DNA of 64,000 nucleotides from an uncultured Prevotellaceae bacterium (GCA_900318065.1 ONIY01000002.1:1-64000); one strand, 5' to 3'. Counted from the stretch's first letter, positions 7,142 to 16,262 are shown. Notes: generated by a model not told the origin, from the sequence alone. Numbers and translations: made by a program.

Positions 7142-10100
7142 ATGAATTATCATAATGTTATCACAAGAATACTGTTCTGTTGCGCGCTGCTTGCAGCGTC
7201 GCTCCAGAGCATTGCTTCGACCACCTTTGTGGGTGGCAGGACCGACTTTCGCGACGAGACCATCTATTTTGCCATGACCACGCGTTTCTATGACGGTGAC
7301 AGTGGCAACAACACCTATTGCTGGGATGGAAACAAGGCAGGCAATGTCGCCAATCAAGACCCCGAGTGGCGTGGCGACTTCAAGGGACTGATAGAGAAAC
7401 TCGACTACATCAAGGCGCTGGGGTTTACTGCGATATGGATTACTCCTGTGGTGCAGAATGCCTCGGGCTATGACTATCATGGCTACCATGCCATGGACAT
7501 GAGCCAGGTGGACCGCCGCCTGGAGAGCGACGACGTGAAGTTCCAGGACCTGATAGATGCGGCACATGCCCGCGGCATGAAGGTGATTCTCGACATTGTG
7601 ATAAACCACACGGGCAACTTTGGCGAGGAGCACCTGTGCAAGCTCTTCAACCGCGACTACAGCGTTCCGCAGAGCGACATGAGCCAGTGCATGCTGCCCT
7701 TTACCATCTCGCAGGGCGGCAAGTTGCAGGACAACTACAGCAGCCTGGGCGGCAGCGCCCAGTACAGCGACCGCCTGAGCAAGATGAAAAACACCGACGG
7801 CCACAACCACGACAGCCACAACCTGTGGCACCACTATGGCAACTTCAACTGGGACGAGCCCAACCGCTGGTGGGCGCAGATTGCTGGCGACTGCGTGGAT
7901 CTCAACACCGAGAATCCGCAGACCTACAGCTACCTCATTGACTGCTATGGAGAGTTCATCAAGATGGGAGTTGACGGTTTTCGCATCGACACCGGCGGCC
8001 ACATCTCGCGCTTGTCGTTCAACGCCGCCTTTGTGCCTGCCTTCAAGGCGCTGGGCGAGCAGTACAAGAGCAAGCGCTTGAACGAGTGTCCATTCTATAT
8101 GTTTGCCGAGGTGTGCGCCCGCTTCAGCGACGTCACCTATCGCGGACAACCCTCGCTGTCGCCTTATTTCTACACCTGGCAGAGCGACGAGTCGTTGCTG
8201 AGCCAGTGGAACAGCGACGCTGCCTACTGGGATGGGGTAGAGGTGTATGAGAGCACCGATCCTGCCACCCTCGACAACCAGAAGCTGTGCCTTGCCGAGC
8301 ACAATGCCAACCTGAGCGAGAGCGCCCAGCCCCACAGCCAGAACGCCCTGCTCGACGGCAACACCTATCACACGCCCGACTACAGCCAGTCGAGCGGTTT
8401 GAACGTGATAGACTTCACCGTGCACTGGAACTTCCAGAACGCGGGCCGCGTGTGGGGAGTGCTCAACAAGGATTACCTGTATAACGATGCCACCTTCAAC
8501 GTCAACTATGTGGAGAGTCACGACTATGGCCCCGACAGCTTCGACCGCTTCAATGGTGGCACCGAGCAGTGGGCCGAGAACCTCTCGCTCATGTTCACCA
8601 TGCGTGGCATTCCCTGCCTGTTCCAGGGCGGGGAGATAGAGTTTCGCAAGGGCGTGCGCATCGACGAGGGCACCAACATCACCCTCAAGAACAGTGGCCG
8701 TGCCTACTATGGTGGCTACCTTAAGGGAGAGGTCGAGACCACCGACTTTGGCGAATATGCCAGCGCCACTGGCAACGTGGCGGCAACGCTGAGCAGGCCG
8801 CTGGTGAAGCACTTGCAGCGTTTGAACAAGATTCGTGCCGCAGTGCCTGCCCTGCGCAAGGGTCAGTACAGCAAGACGGGCTGCACCTCGAGTGGTGGCT
8901 ATGCCTTCAAGCGCCGCTACACCAGTGGCGACATCGACAGCTATGCCTTGATAGCCCTCAATGCCGGCGCCACCTTCACGGGTGTGCTCAATGGCACCTA
9001 TACCGACGTCGTGACTGGCAACACCATCACCGTGACCAATGGCACCTTGACCACGCCATCGTTCAGTGGCAAGGGCAACCTGCGCATCTATGTGCTCAAC
9101 GGTCCAGGCAAGGTGGGCGACGACGGACCGTTCCTCTATGAAACCAACAAGGTTACCCCCACCCAGCTTGCCTACGACGGCACCGAGGAGGAGGGCGACC
9201 CCACTACCACCTACGTGAGCGGTGGCGGCAGCGGCACGGGACCTATCGATCTCGACAGTCTGGAGGTTTACAGTCCCACCATCGCCGACGATGAGCTTAG
9301 CGTCTTCTACGAGACTGCAACACCTGCCATCGTGACCTGCTGGGTGTGGAACAGCAGCACCAACTTCACCGGAGGCAGCTGGCCCGGGCAGAATGCCACA
9401 TTGATGGGCAAGACCGAGGACGGCACACGGGTAATCTACAAGTGGACCTACGATGGCGAGTTCCCTGCCGCCAATATGCCCACAGGGCTCATCTTCAGCC
9501 AGAGCGGCAGCAACCAGACGGCCAACCTCACCTTCGTCAACCACGGCTACTACATCGATGGCGTGTATGACCACATCGTTACCGAGCACGAGGCTGTCGA
9601 CCCCAGCGTCGCCACCTTGATGGTCGACAAGGAGAGCGGTGAGTATATCGACGAAGTGACAGTGACCGTGACATCGTCGTTCACCAACGCTACCATCGTC
9701 TACACCACCGATGGCACTGCTCCCACAGCATCGAGCCCACGCGCCACTGGCAGCGTCACCCTCACCTTTACCAGCACCACCACGCTGCGTGCCGGCGTGC
9801 TGCACAACGGCCAGGTGAAGAACACTATCACCCGCACCTATAAGATTCGCTCCAGCCAGGCAAGGAAGCTCCATGCCTTCTTCATCGCCCCCACCGGCTG
9901 GACAGGCACCATCTACTGCTGGGCTTGGAATGCCCAGTTGGGCAACCAGAACTACACTGGTGGCACTTGGCCAGGAGCCGCTTGCAACCTGGTGGGCAGC
10001 AAGCTCTACAATGGCCTCGACATTTGGGAATGGGACGGCGGTACCGTGGGCGACGACATCCCCACGGGCATCATCTTCAGCAACCAGGGCAGTCCGCAAA

Positions 10101-10333
10101 CTGCCGATTTGGCCTTTGTCAACGGAGCCTATTACAACCAGAACGGAATTCTGAGCTTTGCCACTGGCGATGTCAATCTCGATGGAGCCGTTACCAGTGC
10201 CGATGTCACCGAGCTCTATAATGTGCTGCTGGGAGCGAGCGACACCTATGCTTTCAATGCCGACGTTGACGGCGATGGTGCCGTCACCGCCGCCGATGTG
10301 ACAACGGTTTATAGTATAATTTTAGGCAATTAG
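7142..10333 (+). CDS. Secreted GH13 alpha-amylase with CBM26 modules and dockerin tail
   Basis: 1063 aa from the ATG at 7142. An in-frame TTG at 7046 lies inside the operator and is rejected. Residues 1-26 are a signal peptide. The GH13 barrel shows region I DIVINH (from 151), region II GFRID with nucleophile Asp283, region III FAEV with Glu323, and region IV ESHD with Asp461. Next come a CBM26-type starch-binding module (about 715-810), a chitobiase-C/FN3-like spacer (about 820-900), a second CBM26-type module (about 905-1005) and two EF-hand-like dockerin repeats (DVNLDGAVTSADV, DVDGDGAVTAADV) at the end. It should cleave alpha-1,4-glucans outside the cell. The next gene shares its C-terminal architecture. 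Confidence 0.92.
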   Translation: MNYHNVITRILFCCALLAASLQSIASTTFVGGRTDFRDETIYFAMTTRFYDGDSGNNTYCWDGNKAGNVANQDPEWRGDFKGLIEKLDYIKALGFTAIWITPVVQNASGYDYHGYHAMDMSQVDRRLESDDVKFQDLIDAAHARGMKVILDIVINHTGNFGEEHLCKLFNRDYSVPQSDMSQCMLPFTISQGGKLQDNYSSLGGSAQYSDRLSKMKNTDGHNHDSHNLWHHYGNFNWDEPNRWWAQIAGDCVDLNTENPQTYSYLIDCYGEFIKMGVDGFRIDTGGHISRLSFNAAFVPAFKALGEQYKSKRLNECPFYMFAEVCARFSDVTYRGQPSLSPYFYTWQSDESLLSQWNSDAAYWDGVEVYESTDPATLDNQKLCLAEHNANLSESAQPHSQNALLDGNTYHTPDYSQSSGLNVIDFTVHWNFQNAGRVWGVLNKDYLYNDATFNVNYVESHDYGPDSFDRFNGGTEQWAENLSLMFTMRGIPCLFQGGEIEFRKGVRIDEGTNITLKNSGRAYYGGYLKGEVETTDFGEYASATGNVAATLSRPLVKHLQRLNKIRAAVPALRKGQYSKTGCTSSGGYAFKRRYTSGDIDSYALIALNAGATFTGVLNGTYTDVVTGNTITVTNGTLTTPSFSGKGNLRIYVLNGPGKVGDDGPFLYETNKVTPTQLAYDGTEEEGDPTTTYVSGGGSGTGPIDLDSLEVYSPTIADDELSVFYETATPAIVTCWVWNSSTNFTGGSWPGQNATLMGKTEDGTRVIYKWTYDGEFPAANMPTGLIFSQSGSNQTANLTFVNHGYYIDGVYDHIVTEHEAVDPSVATLMVDKESGEYIDEVTVTVTSSFTNATIVYTTDGTAPTASSPRATGSVTLTFTSTTTLRAGVLHNGQVKNTITRTYKIRSSQARKLHAFFIAPTGWTGTIYCWAWNAQLGNQNYTGGTWPGAACNLVGSKLYNGLDIWEWDGGTVGDDIPTGIIFSNQGSPQTADLAFVNGAYYNQNGILSFATGDVNLDGAVTSADVTELYNVLLGASDTYAFNADVDGDGAVTAADVTTVYSIILGN

Positions 10334-10338
10334 TTTAA

Positions 10339-10376
10339 AAAAAATGAGAAAAACGATACACTTTTTCTCATTTTTT
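10339..10376 (+). terminator. Terminator of the amylase gene
   Basis: Arms 10339-10353 and 10362-10376 (AAAATGAGAAAAA with TTTTTCTCATTTT) form a hairpin ending in a T-run just after the amylase stop. A TACTTTTG -7 motif for the next gene follows at 10379-10386. Confidence 0.6.
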
Positions 10377-10439
10377 ACTACTTTTGTGAGTCACGTCATA
10401 ACTAACCGAATTATTAACCATAAAATTTTAGTTCACTAA

Positions 10440-11360
10440 ATGAAGAGAATTACTACTTTACTTTTTGTTCTTGCGTGTGTAGCACTTAGCTCAAGCGCTA
10501 CAGTGACCGTCAACGTGCGCACCGCCACTGGCCTGCCTCCATTCCTCTATGTGTGGGATGGCGGTGGCAATAAACTTAATGGTGAGTGGCCTGGCACAAT
10601 GATGGATGTGGATCAAACCTACACCACCACAGTAGATGGTAAGGTGTGGTTCACCCAGACCTTTGATGAGGATGCTATCAACATTGTTTTCAACGATGGT
10701 AACGACCCAATCATACAAACTGCCGACATTAGAGGCGTCACTGGCACGGCTTTCTTCGTTTTTGACGATGAGGAAGGTGAGTATGAGGACGTTACAAGCA
10801 CCTACATCACCGACACTGGCTTCGACGTGAACACTCTGCCCAGCACTGTGGTTTATGTTGAGGGCAAGGAGTTTGCCTATTTCATCGCGCCCACCTCTTG
10901 GACCAAGTGCAACGTGTGGGCTTGGAACAGCATCACTAACACCAACTTCACCGAGGCTGGTCCTAATGGTTGGCCTGGTGACCCCATCACCTTGATTGGC
11001 AACACCACCGATGGCAACCCAGTTTACCAGTGGATAGGTCCCGACATCGTGGAAAATAACCGCCCAACGGGTATCATCTTCAACAACGGCACAACCCAGA
11101 CTGCCGACCTCGACTATGTGGCTGGTGGCGTCTACAACCTTGCCGGTAAACTGCTCTACACCGTTACTGCTGGTGGCGACACTCCAGTTCCTGGCGATGT
11201 GAACGGTGACGGCGACGTTACCGCGGCCGACGTTACCGCGCTCTATGGCGTGCTGCTGAGCGACGACTACAGCTCAATTGTCAATGGTGACCAGGACGGC
11301 GACGGCAACATCACCTCGGGCGACGTAACTGCTGTTTACTCAATCATTCTGGGTCAGTAA
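10440..11360 (+). CDS. Secreted CBM26-type starch-binding protein with dockerin tail
   Basis: 306 aa. Signal peptide at residues 1-20 (MKRITTLLFVLACVALSSSA). No catalytic domain. Two carbohydrate-binding modules of the CBM26 type follow: about 20-110, and about 145-240 with IAPTSWTKCNVWAWN and NGWPGDPITLIG. The C-terminal 50 residues are a pair of EF-hand-like dockerin repeats (DVNGDGDVTAADV, DQDGDGNITSGDV) ending in VYSIILGQ, nearly the same ending as the amylase. It probably binds starch at the surface alongside the amylase. It has its own -7 motif at 10379-10386 and a strong terminator after it. The substrate is inferred from the module family. Confidence 0.82.
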   Translation: MKRITTLLFVLACVALSSSATVTVNVRTATGLPPFLYVWDGGGNKLNGEWPGTMMDVDQTYTTTVDGKVWFTQTFDEDAINIVFNDGNDPIIQTADIRGVTGTAFFVFDDEEGEYEDVTSTYITDTGFDVNTLPSTVVYVEGKEFAYFIAPTSWTKCNVWAWNSITNTNFTEAGPNGWPGDPITLIGNTTDGNPVYQWIGPDIVENNRPTGIIFNNGTTQTADLDYVAGGVYNLAGKLLYTVTAGGDTPVPGDVNGDGDVTAADVTALYGVLLSDDYSSIVNGDQDGDGNITSGDVTAVYSIILGQ

Positions 11361-11405
11361 CAATGTTTTTGACTCGTCTTTGAAAGATGAGTTACAACCT
11401 CACAG

Positions 11406-11450
11406 TCGAGGGCACGTCACAGTTTGTTGTGATGTGCCCTCGATTTTTTT
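11406..11450 (+). terminator. Strong rho-independent terminator
   Basis: TCGAGGGCACGTCACA (11406-11421) pairs at 15 of 16 positions with 11428-11443, followed by eight T. It ends the starch-binding protein transcript. Confidence 0.85.
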
Positions 11451-11486
11451 TGAGCCTAAGCTGGCCTAGGCCAGGATGTCCCAGGT

Positions 11487-11626
11487 GAAAGTGTATCAAA
11501 AGTGGGTTGTCTCCGCAACTCCCCCTCTAAGATAGAGGGGGTGGGGGGCATGGTGTTACTAAAGAATAGCTTCTTCGAAGCACATGACCTCTTCGAGGTC
11601 GACTCTCAACCTTTTGATATACTTTC
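11487..11626. mobile_element. MITE-like element, GAAAGTGTATCAAAAG ends
   Basis: Terminal inverted repeats GAAAGTGTATCAAAAG (11487-11502) and its 15/16 complement (11611-11626) bound 140 bp. Inside is the hairpin CCTCTAAGATAGAGG, which recurs in other intergenic elements of this window. No coding capacity. Confidence 0.5.
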
Positions 11627-11726
11627 AAACGTCCCCACACAATAGCCATGGTTGTGCCGTTTTTATTTTTTATCGGACACTAATACTAATAATTTTTTTC
11701 AATGTCATGATTTTTTTTGCCATAGA

Positions 11727-11758
11727 GTTGACATTTTTCTAAAAATGCGCTATCTTTG
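11727..11758 (+). promoter_or_regulatory. Promoter of udk-lptB
   Basis: GTTG (11727-11730), 20 bp, then TATCTTTG (11751-11758). The -7 matches the Bacteroidetes consensus; the -33 differs at one base. Confidence 0.6.
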
Positions 11759-11868
11759 TATGATTTTAGGCAAAATTGTGCTTTATGCCCATTTTGGTGG
11801 GCGAGATTTTTGCCTCTAACCATTAGCAGTTGGAAAATCATCAACATTAAATACTTTCTAATAACACT

Positions 11869-12486
11869 ATGTTTATCATTGGTATAGCAGGCGGAACAGG
11901 TTCGGGAAAGACCACTGTAGTACGCAAAATCATGGAGCGCCTTCCAAAAGGTGAGGTAGGAATCATTTCGCAGGACTCTTACTACAAGGATTCGAGTCAT
12001 GTGCCAGTAGAGGACCGTCAGAAGATAAACTTTGATGAGCCAGCAGCATTTGACTGGAACCTGCTTCTCGAGCACCTCAAGATGCTCAAGCAGGGCAAGG
12101 CAATAGAGATGCCCACCTATAGTTATCTCACATGTACCCGTCAGAAGGAGACCGTCCACATGGAGCCACACGATGTGGTGCTCATCGAGGGCATTCTCGT
12201 GATGAGCGACCCCAGGCTCAGGAAGATGATGGACATCAAGGTCTTTGTCGACGCCGATGGCGACGACCGCCTCATCCGCGTCATCTCCCGCGACTGCATT
12301 GAGCGCGGACGCACAGCACAGGAGGTTATCGACCGCTACCAGAAAGTGCTCAAGCCCATGCACCTGATGCACATTGAGCCATGCAAGCGCTTTGTCGACA
12401 TCATCGTCCCCGAGGGTGGTCACAACGAGGTGGCAATCAACCTGCTCACCGACTATATCAAGACACGCCTGAAATTGAAGAAATGA
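11869..12486 (+). CDS. udk: Uridine kinase
   Basis: 205 aa, standard length. Walker A GGTGSGKTT at residues 8-16, then ISQDSYYKD (catalytic Asp in DSYY), the NFDEPAAFDW substrate segment and the EGILV motif. It phosphorylates uridine and cytidine in pyrimidine salvage, in the cytoplasm. The stop overlaps the lptB start (ATGA), so the two are translationally coupled although their functions are unrelated. Transcribed from the promoter at 11727-11758. Confidence 0.95.
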   Translation: MFIIGIAGGTGSGKTTVVRKIMERLPKGEVGIISQDSYYKDSSHVPVEDRQKINFDEPAAFDWNLLLEHLKMLKQGKAIEMPTYSYLTCTRQKETVHMEPHDVVLIEGILVMSDPRLRKMMDIKVFVDADGDDRLIRVISRDCIERGRTAQEVIDRYQKVLKPMHLMHIEPCKRFVDIIVPEGGHNEVAINLLTDYIKTRLKLKK

Positions 12487-13376
12487 AACTCTTTGTCAAC
12501 CGTGACAAGCCGGCTGCCGCTCAAGAGGACGTGGTGACAGCCGCTGGCAACGCCCCCGAGAAAATTATCACCGAGGTCAACGACAAGGTGGTAGCGATGC
12601 TCAAGCGCAGTGGCGAGGCTGGCGAGCTGGTTCTCCAAACCGACAACCTGGTCAAGAAGTATCGCCAGCGCACTGTTGCTAATCATGTGTCGATCAACGT
12701 GCGCCAGGGTGAGATAGTGGGATTGCTGGGACCTAACGGAGCCGGCAAGACCACCACCTTCTACATGACTACCGGACTTGTCACGCCCAACGAAGGAAGG
12801 GTTTATATAAATAATGTGGAGATTACCAAGTTGCCGGTTTACAAGCGTGCGCAGCTGGGAATTGGCTACTTGCCTCAGGAGGCATCGGTGTTTCGTAAAC
12901 TCACGGTGGAGAACAACATCCGCACCGTGCTGGAGATGACCAATACCACTCCTGAGTATCAGCGCGACAAGCTCGAGGAGTTAATCTCGGAGTTCCACCT
13001 CGAGAAGGTGCGCAAGAACTTGGGCGACCGCCTCAGTGGTGGTGAGCGCCGACGCACCGAGATTGCCAGGTGCCTTGCCATCAACCCCAGGTTTATCATG
13101 CTCGATGAACCATTTGCGGGCGTCGACCCCATCGCGGTCGAGGACATCCAGAGCATCGTCTATAGCCTAAAGCACAAGAACATAGGCATCCTTATCACCG
13201 ACCACAATGCTCCCGAGACGCTGAGCATCACCGACCGCGCCTATCTGCTCTTTGAGGGAAAAATCCTTTTCCAGGGCACCAGCGAGGAGCTTGCCGAGAA
13301 TCCTGTGGTTCGTGAGAAATACTTGGGCCGCAACTTCGTGTTCCGTCGCAAGAAGTTTAAAGATGTTCTCGAATAA
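12483..13376 (+). CDS. lptB: LPS-export ABC ATPase LptB, N-terminally extended
   Basis: 297 aa from the ATG overlapping the udk stop. Walker A GPNGAGKTT at residues 83-91, the LptB Q-loop region GYLPQEASVFRKLTVENN, signature LSGGERRR and Walker B FIMLDEPFAGVD. LptB powers LPS extraction from the inner membrane by LptFG. The ABC domain starts near residue 49, so the first ~48 residues are an extra, charged extension not found in the ~241-aa E. coli protein. A later start is possible but no good internal ATG sits at the domain boundary, and ATGA coupling favours the long form. Confidence 0.92.
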   Translation: MKLFVNRDKPAAAQEDVVTAAGNAPEKIITEVNDKVVAMLKRSGEAGELVLQTDNLVKKYRQRTVANHVSINVRQGEIVGLLGPNGAGKTTTFYMTTGLVTPNEGRVYINNVEITKLPVYKRAQLGIGYLPQEASVFRKLTVENNIRTVLEMTNTTPEYQRDKLEELISEFHLEKVRKNLGDRLSGGERRRTEIARCLAINPRFIMLDEPFAGVDPIAVEDIQSIVYSLKHKNIGILITDHNAPETLSITDRAYLLFEGKILFQGTSEELAENPVVREKYLGRNFVFRRKKFKDVLE

Positions 13377-13417
13377 TGAAAATACTCAAAGTTTAACTTA
13401 TAAAAAGAATAACGATT

Positions 13418-14194
13418 ATGAAGAATTTGTTTTGCATGATTGCGCTGGCGGCAATCGCACTCACCGCCTGGTCGCAGACTCCATTGAGACTCAGCACCTA
13501 TAACGGCACTTCGCTTGAGCGTTATGCTGGCAAGCAGTGCGACGTGACTGTAGAACGCTACCTTTTCACCGGTTGGAACACCATCTCACTGCCAGTTGAC
13601 GTTACTGAGCAAGAACTTGACGAGGTTCTGGGGCAGGGTGTGAAGCTGGAGCGACTGGTGGGCGTGAATCAAAACGGCACCGAGATAGTGCTCAACTTCC
13701 AGGACTGCAAGAGCGAGGGAATTCAAGCCAACGTCCCCTACATCCTCTACTATCTTGGCGAGCCAGGCAACAAGAAAATTCGCGTTAGCGCACAGGTTGA
13801 GGCGAAAGAGCCTGTGGTTGCTATGACCACTGGCGGTGGCGTGAAAGTTTCCATGACTGGCGCTGCTCTCAAGACCGATGCCAAGGGCCTCTATGGCATC
13901 CTCGCCATTAACAATGGCGACGCTAATTTCACCTATGTCGACAAGGACAATGTAGTGTTCTATGCCACTCGTTGCTTCATCAATATTCCTGGCGACCAGC
14001 AGTTTACCTTGAGGGCTCACCACATGGCAGCCGGCGAGGTGACAAGCATCACCAGTATCGCAGCGGCCAGCGACATCGTCGACGTTTACAACGTGCTGGG
14101 CGTGAGAGTTGCCCACAACATCAAGGCTAGCGATGTCAACAACCTGGATCCAAACATCTACATTGTCAATGGCCACAAGGTGCTAGTGAAGTGA
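13418..14194 (+). CDS. Secreted protein with T9SS-like C-terminal sorting segment
   Basis: 258 aa. Residues 1-19 form a signal peptide (MKNLFCMIALAAIALTAWS). The body is beta-rich and not assigned to a family; YLFTGWNTISLPVDV resembles segments seen in Bacteroidales surface proteins. The last ~40 residues (VDVYNVLGVRVAHN, then NIYIVNGHKVLVK) match the pattern of type A T9SS sorting domains: a VYN-x-x-G-x-x-V strand, a loop, and a final IYIV-x-x-KVLVK strand. The core T9SS genes lie in the same window at 41-48 kb. It follows lptB by 41 bp and may be read from the same transcript. Confidence 0.7.
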   Translation: MKNLFCMIALAAIALTAWSQTPLRLSTYNGTSLERYAGKQCDVTVERYLFTGWNTISLPVDVTEQELDEVLGQGVKLERLVGVNQNGTEIVLNFQDCKSEGIQANVPYILYYLGEPGNKKIRVSAQVEAKEPVVAMTTGGGVKVSMTGAALKTDAKGLYGILAINNGDANFTYVDKDNVVFYATRCFINIPGDQQFTLRAHHMAAGEVTSITSIAAASDIVDVYNVLGVRVAHNIKASDVNNLDPNIYIVNGHKVLVK

Positions 14195-14216
14195 CATTAG
14201 CAATAGTGAAAAACTA

Positions 14217-14371
14217 GGGGGAGTTGCAACAAGTGGAAATTGCGTCAATGTAGGGACAACGCGTGCGTTGTCCGAAAACAGCGAACCCACTATTACCAAA
14301 TACTTGCTCTAGCGGACAAGGCACGCCTTGTCCCTACAAAATGAAAATTCTTAGAGTTTTGTAACAGTCTC
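14217..14371. mobile_element. Degenerate MITE-like copy (CTGTTGCAAA family)
   Basis: Closely similar to the element at 16369-16520, including the internal hairpins GGACAACGCGTGCGTTGTCC and GGACAAGGCACGCCTTGTCC. Its ends (GGGGAGTTGCAAC and TTTTGTAACAGTCTC) are diverged. Confidence 0.55.
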
Positions 14372-14450
14372 AGTTGCGGGAGCACCCCATTTTTGCAACA
14401 GCCTGGAGTTGCGAGAAAACCTGCTTTGGCTTCTCCCTCAATTGTGGAAA

Positions 14451-14509
14451 TCATTCAAACACTACAGGCAGCATCTCGGTTAAGGGATGCTGCCTGCCGT
14501 TTATGAGCC
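14451..14509 (-). pseudogene. 3' fragment of the 98-aa hypothetical gene
   Basis: Reads LINGRQHPLTEMLPVVFE then stop, nearly identical to the last residues of the intact gene at 16598-16894. Together with the adjacent MITE-like copy it forms a duplicated segment (14217-14509 versus 16369-16656). Nothing upstream of residue L remains. Confidence 0.7.
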
Positions 14510-14648
14510 GTTGAGTTGCGAGAGAATCGCTTTCTGGTTTTCGAATATCTGCAGCTCATTGGTGCTCGGTCGCTGTGCGATTCAAAACGGCTCAACGCGA
14601 AAGCAGCACAATGCTTGCTTTTGTAAAAGAGGCGCAGCCTATTTTAAC

Positions 14649-14846
14649 GTGAGTTCGACGAATTTACTATTTGATAATCACTGCGTTAGCAATTCCCCCC
14701 TCTAAGATAGAGGGGGCAAGGGGGAGTATGATATACTCAAGGAATTACAATTACGCAATTTCCATACCCCTGTGGGTCACTTCGAGACAGCTCCCCTAGC
14801 TTAGGGGAGCAGCTGAAACACAGCAAGTTATTTTCGTCGAACTCAC
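14649..14846. mobile_element. MITE-like element, GTGAGTTCGACGAA ends
   Basis: Perfect 14-bp terminal inverted repeats GTGAGTTCGACGAA (14649-14662) and TTCGTCGAACTCAC (14833-14846) bound 198 bp. Inside are two palindromes, CCTCTAAGATAGAGG near 14700 and CTCCCCTAGCTTAGGGGAG near 14790, arranged as in the elements at 17911 and 49816. No coding capacity. Confidence 0.65.
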
Positions 14847-14914
14847 ATTATTTTATATAGAAAAAGCTTACCAATTTATGGTAAGCTAATAATAATCTTT
14901 GTGGTTTTCTATCA

Positions 14915-15988
14915 CTAAATCTCGTGCGAAGGTTGGTCTTCATCTTCGGGAATCACAAGATTCCAATGTCGCATAATCCACACTATATGCGATGTTTCAA
15001 TGCGCTCTCCAAAGCCATAGCCACTAATCTTCTGATTAAAGCTCTCTTTTGGCCACCCATTAAAGAAGTATTCGTAATATTCATTGTTGATGATGTTGAA
15101 ATTCTTGGCTCCATTTGGCATGGCAGCAGTGATAGAGTCTAGCATATCTTTACGGTGATTGGCAAGCGAGTCGCTTAAGGCGTCAGTCATCATTAACCCC
15201 ATGCTGTCAAGTCCCAAATCAAGAATATCTTCAATAGGCACTGTTGTGACAGATTTGCTTATGATGGAATAATCATCGTCAAAGTCATTATCTTCATCCT
15301 CAACTGGGATATATCCAATGCTTGCCGTGACGTGCATAGGATAACCGTTGGCTTGAGTATCAATTTCTTTATCACCAATATCAAATATATTGCCATGCAG
15401 GCCAAATAGTTCATTAAGTTCGTTATAAGCCTCGCGCACACCTTGTTCGGTTGAAAATCTCAACAGCAACGTGTTTTCTACTTGCTTGCGAGGCATGATA
15501 TCATTCAAGAAGGGGATAGTGCTATAAAGTGTGTCGCACATTCCTTTGATTCCCACCTTCATCTTGTCGCGTATCTCTCTCCAGTTGATAATACTTTGCA
15601 CTTTGCCAATCTCATCGGTAGTGAACTCGCACACAATGTCTTTTGACAATTCGCTAAGTTTAGCTTGCATAATGCGATGTATCGAGTCCGATTCCTCGCT
15701 GTAATCAAAAGCTATTGGTATTAATTTCATTCTATAACCATCGCTTGTTGAATCAGTGACCACAATTAAAAACTCTTCGGTAAACGCATTATCAACAGTT
15801 GTGTCTCCCTTCTCCACCTTAATCTTAGAGTAGGTTTTGCGGAATGTCATGCTGTCGTTTTTGCAAAAATAGCCTATTACAGCGATCGATGTGTCGGGCA
15901 CCTCGGTATCCAGCATTAAGTTCTGTGCTGCACACACAAACGATGAGCACATCAAAGAAATGATTATTATAAAAAGTTTGTTTTTCAT
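14915..15988 (-). CDS. Secreted hypothetical protein
   Basis: 357 aa, not recognised. Residues 1-21 form a signal peptide (MKNKLFIIIISLMCSSFVCAA). The rest is acidic, soluble and mixed alpha/beta, with no membrane segment and no lipobox, so it is probably periplasmic or outer-membrane associated. The C-terminus (PEDEDQPSHEI) does not look like a T9SS signal. It is flanked on both sides by MITE-like elements and gene fragments and has no operon partner. Codon use is more AT-rich than in the neighbouring core genes, suggesting an accessory gene. Confidence 0.65.
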   Translation of the reverse strand: MKNKLFIIIISLMCSSFVCAAQNLMLDTEVPDTSIAVIGYFCKNDSMTFRKTYSKIKVEKGDTTVDNAFTEEFLIVVTDSTSDGYRMKLIPIAFDYSEESDSIHRIMQAKLSELSKDIVCEFTTDEIGKVQSIINWREIRDKMKVGIKGMCDTLYSTIPFLNDIMPRKQVENTLLLRFSTEQGVREAYNELNELFGLHGNIFDIGDKEIDTQANGYPMHVTASIGYIPVEDEDNDFDDDYSIISKSVTTVPIEDILDLGLDSMGLMMTDALSDSLANHRKDMLDSITAAMPNGAKNFNIINNEYYEYFFNGWPKESFNQKISGYGFGERIETSHIVWIMRHWNLVIPEDEDQPSHEI

Positions 15989-16022
15989 AATCTAACGTAG
16001 TGATAATTATATCATTAACACA

Positions 16023-16232
16023 TTACGCCCCAATGCAACAGAAATCTTTGCAAGGGTGTTCTTCTTCCACAATGCGTCTGCCCACGTTCCAGTAAGTCAA
16101 AATTGAAACAGTGTTGACGCTGCGATACGCTTCATGCAGACCGCGCTCTACAATTAGTTTAACATCGTCAACTAACGCGGTGGGCAACATTGAGTTATCT
16201 TGTGTCTTTATGAGATTCTTTTTTTCTTCCAT
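16023..16232 (-). pseudogene. Truncated YhcG/DUF1016 N-terminus
   Basis: 69 codons. Residues 10-56 match the start of YhcG (DUF1016) nuclease-family proteins: LVERGLHEAYRSVNTVSILTYWNVGRRIVEEE is cut to its recognisable core AYRSVNTVSILTYWNVGRR here. The frame then ends after an unrelated 11-residue tail. The family normally exceeds 300 aa with a C-terminal PD-(D/E)XK domain, which is absent. It lies among gene remnants and is probably non-functional. Confidence 0.6.
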
Positions 16233-16262
16233 AATGCAAAGATAAAACTAAATTCATTATAA

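Larger units (their letters stand above)
11361..11868. other. 508-bp intergenic region
   Basis: No gene. In order it holds the terminator at 11406-11450, a 140-bp inverted-repeat-bounded element (11487-11626), an AT-rich stretch, the udk promoter at 11727-11758 and a leader of about 105 nt before udk. Confidence 0.6.
14195..14914. other. 720-bp repeat-filled intergenic region
   Basis: No gene is supported. It contains a degenerate MITE-like copy (14217-14371), a duplicated 3' gene fragment (14451-14509), unassigned sequence to about 14640, and a 198-bp inverted-repeat-bounded element (14649-14846). Confidence 0.6.

Noticed and set aside
7133..10099. A 988-codon open frame antisense to the amylase gene
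   Set aside because: It is a by-product of GC-rich codon use on the opposite strand: no start signal, no family motifs, and the plus strand has complete GH13 motifs.
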